A stretch of DNA of 64,000 nt from Knufia peltigerae. Its lineage: Eukaryota; Ascomycota; Eurotiomycetes; Chaetothyriales; Trichomeriaceae. Below the pieces are notes generated by a model that was given only the letters and a program-made list of their open reading frames with translations, was not told the DNA's origin and ran no database searches. Positions 59,697 to 64,000 of this stretch are shown here, piece after piece. The translations under genes were made by a program, and so were the position numbers. The stretch spans positions 1 to 64,000 of the forward strand of contig JAPDRN010000153.1 in the NCBI GenBank assembly GCA_030247855.1. Direction: 5' to 3'. The first letter of the stretch is position 1, and every line of letters starts with the position of its first letter.

Positions 59697-62600
59697 TCAG
59701 AAGCGCGCAGTGAGCGCAAGCTTGACGGTGCGACCCGGCGCCGGCAGCGTGGAGCGCGTGGCCGGGTCGACGTAATAGCGGTTGCCGAGATTGCTGCCGA
59801 CCAGTTCAACACTGGCGTGGTCGTTGAAGCGCCAGCGCGCATAGGCATCCACGGTGGTGATGTTTCCCCAGGTGAACGGCACGTTCTGCCAGAGCAGGCT
59901 GCTGCCACCGGCCAGCAGACGATCGCGGTAGACCTGCAGGTCCGGGTTGTCGTGGCTCCGGTAGTGCACGATGCGGCTGCCCAGTTCCAGCCGCTCATCG
60001 AACAGGCGCGTCCCCAGTGACAGATTCACCGACAGCTTGGGAATCGCCTGGGTCAGCAGGTAGCCACCCACGAAACCGTCCTGTACGCAGTTCGGCACCA
60101 GCCCGCGGTTGGCGTCGAGCAGCACCGCGCTGCTCTCGTCGCACACCTCGTTTTCCAGCGTGCGCGCGATGCCCAGGTCGCTGAAAAAGCGTCGATTGTC
60201 GAAGCGCGCCTGCAGCTCGATGCCACGGATGGTCTGCTTGTCGATGTTGTCGAACAGGAAGTAGGCGTCGCGCTCGATCACATCGCGCGTCTTGTGCACG
60301 TAGTAGGCCAACTTGACGTCGGCATCGGCGGTGCCGCCGAACAGCGCGGACAGATTGTGTACATAGCCCAGCTCGTAGTTGTAGGCGTGCTCGGGCTTGA
60401 GCGCGTACAGCGGATTGAGGCTGCTGGAGAAGGCAATGGTGCTCTCGAACATGCTCGGGAAGCGCACCGCCTCGCTGTAGCGCAGGTAGATGCGCGCGGC
60501 CGGCGACAGGTTCACCGTTGCCGAGAAGGTGGGCAGCCAGGCATGGTCGCGACGGCGGGTATTGCGCCCATCCACCGGCCGCGACTGCACTGTGTTGCGG
60601 ATGCTGCAGACCTGGTCGCTGCCGGGGAACAGCGGCAGCGCGCCGGGGATGGCAGCCACTTCGCCATTGAGGCACGGATTGGTGGCACGGGAGTAGTTGC
60701 CGTCGGCATCGGGTAGCCAGGCGATGGTGTGCTCCACCGGCTGTGGCGTCTGGTAACTCTGCAGCAGGCCACGGATCGCATCGTCGACGAACCAGCCCAT
60801 GCCGATGCTCTCCCAGAAGGCGCGCTCGGCTTCGAGCGAATCCACCTGCGCCTGCACGCTGGCTGGGCGCTCCGGCAGCTCATTGACCCGGTAGCTCGCC
60901 TGCTTGCCGCCCACCCCGCGGGTCAGCAGTTCGGGATGCTCGCCGAGGAAGTCATCAAAGGCCCAGTAGCGGCTGTAGCGCACGCCGGCATTGAGGGTGA
61001 GGAAATCGACCGGCCGCCACTCCAGCGTAAGGTAGCCCTCGCCTTCCTGGCGACGGCCCGCGCGCGGGTACATGCGCCAGCCATCACTGACGCCGAAGTA
61101 CGGGTCTCCCGACCCCAGTTTTTCATACTGCCAGTTGCCGCCCACGGTCAGGTCAAGCGTGGAATGCAGGCCGAAGCGGTTGCTCAGGGTCAGCCCGGTA
61201 CGGTCGTTGCGCGCATTGGCCAGCGCGGTGTTGCGCAGGATCGGGCTGCGGCTCGAATCCCAGTCCGGGTTGCCCGAGGCGAAGTTGGGGAAGCCACCGG
61301 CGGTGTAGGTATCGCTGTTGGTTTCGGTCCGCCACAGGTTGGCGCGCAGGTCGAGCCAACGGCTGCCGGCCGGCTGCCAGCGGTACTCCAGGTTCCAGGC
61401 ATCCGAGTCGACCCGGCTGAGCGGCCACTGGATGCGCCCGTAATCCGGTGCGGACAGGATGCGCGAGGGCATGATCTCGCCGTAGTGCGAGAGCGTGTGC
61501 CGCCAGGTTGCCTTGAGCTGCTGGTCATCGCTGATCTGCCAGGTGGCCTTCAACAGCCACGACTCCTGTTCGCTGGAGGTGTTGGGGACTTCATCACCCG
61601 GCTTGAAGTAACGCGCCAGCGTGGTGATGTAATCGATGCCCTGGTATTCGTACTGCTCGCGCGGGTCCTGGTCGTAGTAGGCACTGCCCTTGCTGCCCGA
61701 AAAATAGTTGCCGCGCTTGCGCCACGCGTAGGCCGCCATCACGTCCAGCCGCTCACCGCGCCAGCCCAGCGCCAGGCGCCAGGCCTGGTCATCGCCATCG
61801 AACGGGTTGTCGCCGCTGCGCGATTTCACCGGCACCACCAGGGTGCGGTCAGCATAGGGCGAGGCCGGCGACGACTGCGGGAAACCATCCACCGTGCGGT
61901 AGTCCTCACCGGTGTGCAGCCGTGGCAGGCGCGGTGACACCGCATTGCTGCTGCCTTCGATCTTCAGCTCCCCGCCGAAGCGCTCGCCGGCCGGCACGAT
62001 GTCGTCGACGTCGAGGGTCTTGATGACCATCGCTCCACCGATACCGCTGTGTATATCGCGCACCAACGCTGGCCCCTTGATGACCTGGATGCCACCAATC
62101 AGGTTGGGATCGATGTAGTTGCGGTTGCTGACGCCGTTGTAGCCCCGCCATACGGTCAGCGCCTGCTCGCCACCGTCGATGCTGACCGGCACCCGCCCCG
62201 GCCCCTGGATGCCGCGGATGTTGAGGTCCAGCGCGCCGCTGTTGCGGGCGTCGCCGCTGAACACGCCGACCAGGTCCTTGACCACATCGGCCGGGTTGGC
62301 GCCGCGATAGCGCTCCACCCGGTCGCGACCGGAATAGGCCGTGCTCAGGTCGAGCGCGAACACGTCGTCGTATCCCCAACGATCACGTGTTTCGCCGCCG
62401 TCGGCCTGCAGGCGCCCGCCCACTTTCAGCGTATCGGTGACCACCACCCCGCCGTCAGCGGCGGCGGCCTGCAGGGTCCAGGTGCCGCCCGGCTCCTGCT
62501 GCGCACGCAGGCCACTGCCCTGCAGCAACTGGCCCAGTGCTTCGGTGGGGCTGTACTGGCCCTGCACTGCGCGCGAGCGCCGCCCTTCCACCAGATCGCT

Positions 62601-62807
62601 GCGGAACACCACCTGCACCTGCGACTGGCGGCCGAAGCTGCGCACTGCGTCGGCCAAGGCCTGTTCGGGAATGGCATACGTGCGCACGGAGGCAGTAGCC
62701 GCCTGGGCGCGGGCGGTCGGCGCCCAAGCGAAGGGAACCAGTGCCGTGGCGATGGCCAGGGCGAGGACGGTGGCGCGGCGATGACGGGCAGATGCCGGGA
62801 ACGGCAT
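59697..62807 (-). CDS. TonB-dependent heme/hemophilin receptor with STN signalling domain
   Basis: 1036 residues from the ATG at 62807 (GAGGAG upstream), long for a TonB receptor. Signal peptide ends TARAQA (~34). STN domain ~40-110 (IPEQALADAVRSFGRQSQVQ, LLQGSGLRAQQEPGGTWTLQ). Plug with YRGANPADVVKDLVGVFSGD, LDLNIRGIQGPGRVPVSIDG and VIKGPALVRDIHSGIGGAMV; barrel ending KLALTARF with terminal Phe. The 52-base gap to the hemophilin-like gene and the Slam gene beyond match HphR-HphA-Slam loci. The STN domain plus the adjacent FecR imply heme-dependent sigma signalling. Confidence 0.92.
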   Translation of the reverse strand: MPFPASARHRRATVLALAIATALVPFAWAPTARAQAATASVRTYAIPEQALADAVRSFGRQSQVQVVFRSDLVEGRRSRAVQGQYSPTEALGQLLQGSGLRAQQEPGGTWTLQAAAADGGVVVTDTLKVGGRLQADGGETRDRWGYDDVFALDLSTAYSGRDRVERYRGANPADVVKDLVGVFSGDARNSGALDLNIRGIQGPGRVPVSIDGGEQALTVWRGYNGVSNRNYIDPNLIGGIQVIKGPALVRDIHSGIGGAMVIKTLDVDDIVPAGERFGGELKIEGSSNAVSPRLPRLHTGEDYRTVDGFPQSSPASPYADRTLVVPVKSRSGDNPFDGDDQAWRLALGWRGERLDVMAAYAWRKRGNYFSGSKGSAYYDQDPREQYEYQGIDYITTLARYFKPGDEVPNTSSEQESWLLKATWQISDDQQLKATWRHTLSHYGEIMPSRILSAPDYGRIQWPLSRVDSDAWNLEYRWQPAGSRWLDLRANLWRTETNSDTYTAGGFPNFASGNPDWDSSRSPILRNTALANARNDRTGLTLSNRFGLHSTLDLTVGGNWQYEKLGSGDPYFGVSDGWRMYPRAGRRQEGEGYLTLEWRPVDFLTLNAGVRYSRYWAFDDFLGEHPELLTRGVGGKQASYRVNELPERPASVQAQVDSLEAERAFWESIGMGWFVDDAIRGLLQSYQTPQPVEHTIAWLPDADGNYSRATNPCLNGEVAAIPGALPLFPGSDQVCSIRNTVQSRPVDGRNTRRRDHAWLPTFSATVNLSPAARIYLRYSEAVRFPSMFESTIAFSSSLNPLYALKPEHAYNYELGYVHNLSALFGGTADADVKLAYYVHKTRDVIERDAYFLFDNIDKQTIRGIELQARFDNRRFFSDLGIARTLENEVCDESSAVLLDANRGLVPNCVQDGFVGGYLLTQAIPKLSVNLSLGTRLFDERLELGSRIVHYRSHDNPDLQVYRDRLLAGGSSLLWQNVPFTWGNITTVDAYARWRFNDHASVELVGSNLGNRYYVDPATRSTLPAPGRTVKLALTARF

Positions 62808-62959
62808 GAACGGTGACTCCTCAAGGTGACGGGACCGTGCGCACATCGGGTGCACGCGGTTCGGTTGGCTTGAGAAGAAACGCGGTTTCGCTCTGGCTAT
62901 ACCACTAGAGACAAGGCGGGGCCGGATCTGCCCACGGTTTTTTTGTTGACCGGCAGATC

Positions 62960-63054
62960 ATCCACGCATGGCGTGGATCTACCCGGGCTCTTGGTAAATC
63001 CACGCCATGCGTGGATGACCCGATTCACGCAGTAGATCCACGCCATGCGTGGAT
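62960..63054. repeat. Cluster of three SMAG-like REP palindromes
   Basis: All share the arms ATCCACGC/GCGTGGAT around a 3-base loop: 62960-62982 (ends CTAC, minus orientation), 62998-63016 (degenerate GGTA head) and 63032-63054 (GTAG head, plus orientation). They lie in the 271-base gap between the FecR and receptor genes. A tail-to-tail plus head-to-tail arrangement like this may attenuate read-through from FecR into the receptor gene. Confidence 0.85.
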
Positions 63055-63078
63055 GGGCCCACCCACCACCCCTCGACA

Positions 63079-64000
63079 TCACCACAACAACAACGCGCCG
63101 CCCGGCAGTCGCTGGCTGCGCAGACCGGCCTGCTGGGCCACGGCGGCAATTGCCGCATCAGGCTGCTGCAGATGGAACAAGCCACTCACCGCCACCTGCG
63201 CGCCCTGCCCGCGCAGAACCCAGACCGGCGCGCGCCGATAGCGGGCAAGGCGCTCGATCGCCTGTTGCGCAGGCAGATCATCAATGACGATCTCGCTGCG
63301 TCGCCATGGTGCGATGGCCTCCACATCGGTCAGCTGCAGCGGTTGCAGCCAGCGGCCATCACGGAACGCGCGTACCTGCCCGGCCTGCAGCCGCTGCGCA
63401 GCGGCATGACCCGGCCTGATCTCCACTTCGCCCTGGCTGACCTCGGTGGTCACCACGGCATCCTGCAACGCAACGCTGAATGCCGTGCCGATGTCACGGA
63501 TCTCGCCACCGCCGGCCTGCACCCGGAACGGTCGTGCTTCGTGCGCGACCTGGAACCAGGCGCTGCCACGCAGCAACTGCAGGCGGCGCTGGCCGGCGCT
63601 GAAATCAAGCGACAGCGCGCTGCCTGCATCCAATATGGCAGTGCTGCCATCCTGCAGCTGCACCGTGCGCGGCGCGTTGCCGCTGCGCACATCGCTGCGG
63701 ACCAGCAGCCACGCGTGCGGCGCCACCGTCGCCGAAAGCAGCAGCACCGCCGCACTGGCCAGCAGCCAAGGCAGTCGCCGACGTGGCTGCAGCGGCCGCA
63801 GCGCGGGTTCGGCAGTCAGTTCCGGAAGCGCAGCCAGGACATCCGGGCCGGCGGCATCCAATCCTTGCCAGAAGGCCTGCTGCTGGCGCCAGGCATCGGC
63901 ATGCCGGGGATCGGCCTGCAGCCAGCGTTGCAGGGCGCGTTGCCGGCGCTCCGGCAACCGGCCCGCATGCACCGTATCACCCAGCGCAACGCCTGCCTGG
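63079..64000 (-). CDS. FecR-like anti-sigma factor, N-terminus beyond the window
   Basis: The frame is open to base 64000 (at least 306 codons). A GTG at 63972 would start it, but the upstream codons continue the cytoplasmic DUF4880 domain (PERRQRALQRWLQADPRHAD is its core), so the true start lies outside. Transmembrane LLASAAVLLLSATVAPHAWL, then the FecR domain (TVQLQDGSTAILDAGSALSL, LQLLRGSAWFQVAH, IGTAFSVALQDAVVTTEVSQ) and an STN-like C-terminus (LPAQQAIERLARYRRAPVWV). It partners the STN receptor downstream. An ECF sigma gene is expected just right of the window. Confidence 0.9.
   Translation of the reverse strand, partial: QAGVALGDTVHAGRLPERRQRALQRWLQADPRHADAWRQQQAFWQGLDAAGPDVLAALPELTAEPALRPLQPRRRLPWLLASAAVLLLSATVAPHAWLLVRSDVRSGNAPRTVQLQDGSTAILDAGSALSLDFSAGQRRLQLLRGSAWFQVAHEARPFRVQAGGGEIRDIGTAFSVALQDAVVTTEVSQGEVEIRPGHAAAQRLQAGQVRAFRDGRWLQPLQLTDVEAIAPWRRSEIVIDDLPAQQAIERLARYRRAPVWVLRGQGAQVAVSGLFHLQQPDAAIAAVAQQAGLRSQRLPGGALLLW

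Noticed and set aside
1..64000. tRNA, rRNA, CRISPR, integron or insertion sequence
   Set aside because: No cloverleaf with a tRNA 3' end, no rRNA-like stretch, no regularly spaced repeats, and no transposase or integrase motif were seen in either strand.

Overview
The window is GC-rich, densely packed DNA and almost certainly chromosome of a Stenotrophomonas maltophilia-complex strain. The main reasons are a complete subclass B3 metallo-beta-lactamase of the L1 type at 23.5 kb, GTAG-headed REP palindromes of the Stenotrophomonas (SMAG) type at 45.9 and 63.0 kb, a chaperone-usher fimbrial operon of the SMF kind, and many TonB receptors. No tRNA, rRNA, CRISPR array, integrase or transposase was recognised. 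All gene calls come from reading the sequence; no database was searched.

Left part (1-17.7 kb), surface attachment and its control. A trimeric autotransporter adhesin runs off the left edge. Next is a six-gene fimbrial operon on the minus strand: major pilin, chaperone, usher, two-domain tip protein and three small minor pilins. Beside it are two divergent RcsB-type response regulators and two paralogous membrane sensor kinases. One kinase carries receiver and Hpt domains; the other has lost both. This looks like a phosphorelay controlling the fimbriae.

17.9-26.8 kb: an LtrA-type membrane protein with a small partner, then a Fur-box-preceded sigma/anti-sigma/TonB-receptor set (FecIRA-like), blaL1, a copper pair (DUF411 lipoprotein and CopL-like protein) and a DUF4034 protein. 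26.8-32.4 kb: an FdhF/YdeP-type molybdoenzyme with divergent fdhD, and a drug-efflux MFS gene plus TetR gene under a 32-bp perfect palindrome.

32.4-40.6 kb appears to be a zinc-acquisition island. It holds a six-gene, translationally coupled operon (DUF2796/ZrgA-like, ABC ATPase, permease, two DUF3299 lipoproteins, one unknown), a divergent MerC-type membrane protein, a TonB receptor and an AraC regulator. Both divergent promoters carry the same TGTTA-N5-TAACA palindrome, which fits a Zur box. 40.7-44.1 kb holds copC-copD and a CusRS/CopRS-type two-component pair.

44.1-57.3 kb is mixed: LysR/SDR, a GH92 glycosidase divergent from a classical autotransporter, a highly structured C4-antisense-like RNA region with a small ORF, a thioredoxin-like protein, a host-attachment protein, a ProP-type MFS transporter, two paralogous FG-GAP-like exported proteins and a Phd/zeta-like toxin-antitoxin pair with a strong operator palindrome.

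57.3-64 kb is a hemophilin-type heme system: a FecR (running off the right edge), a large STN-containing TonB receptor, a secreted hemophore-like protein and a Slam/DUF560 outer-membrane translocator. It combines Slam-dependent secretion with cell-surface signalling and is, with the zinc island, the most interesting part of the window.
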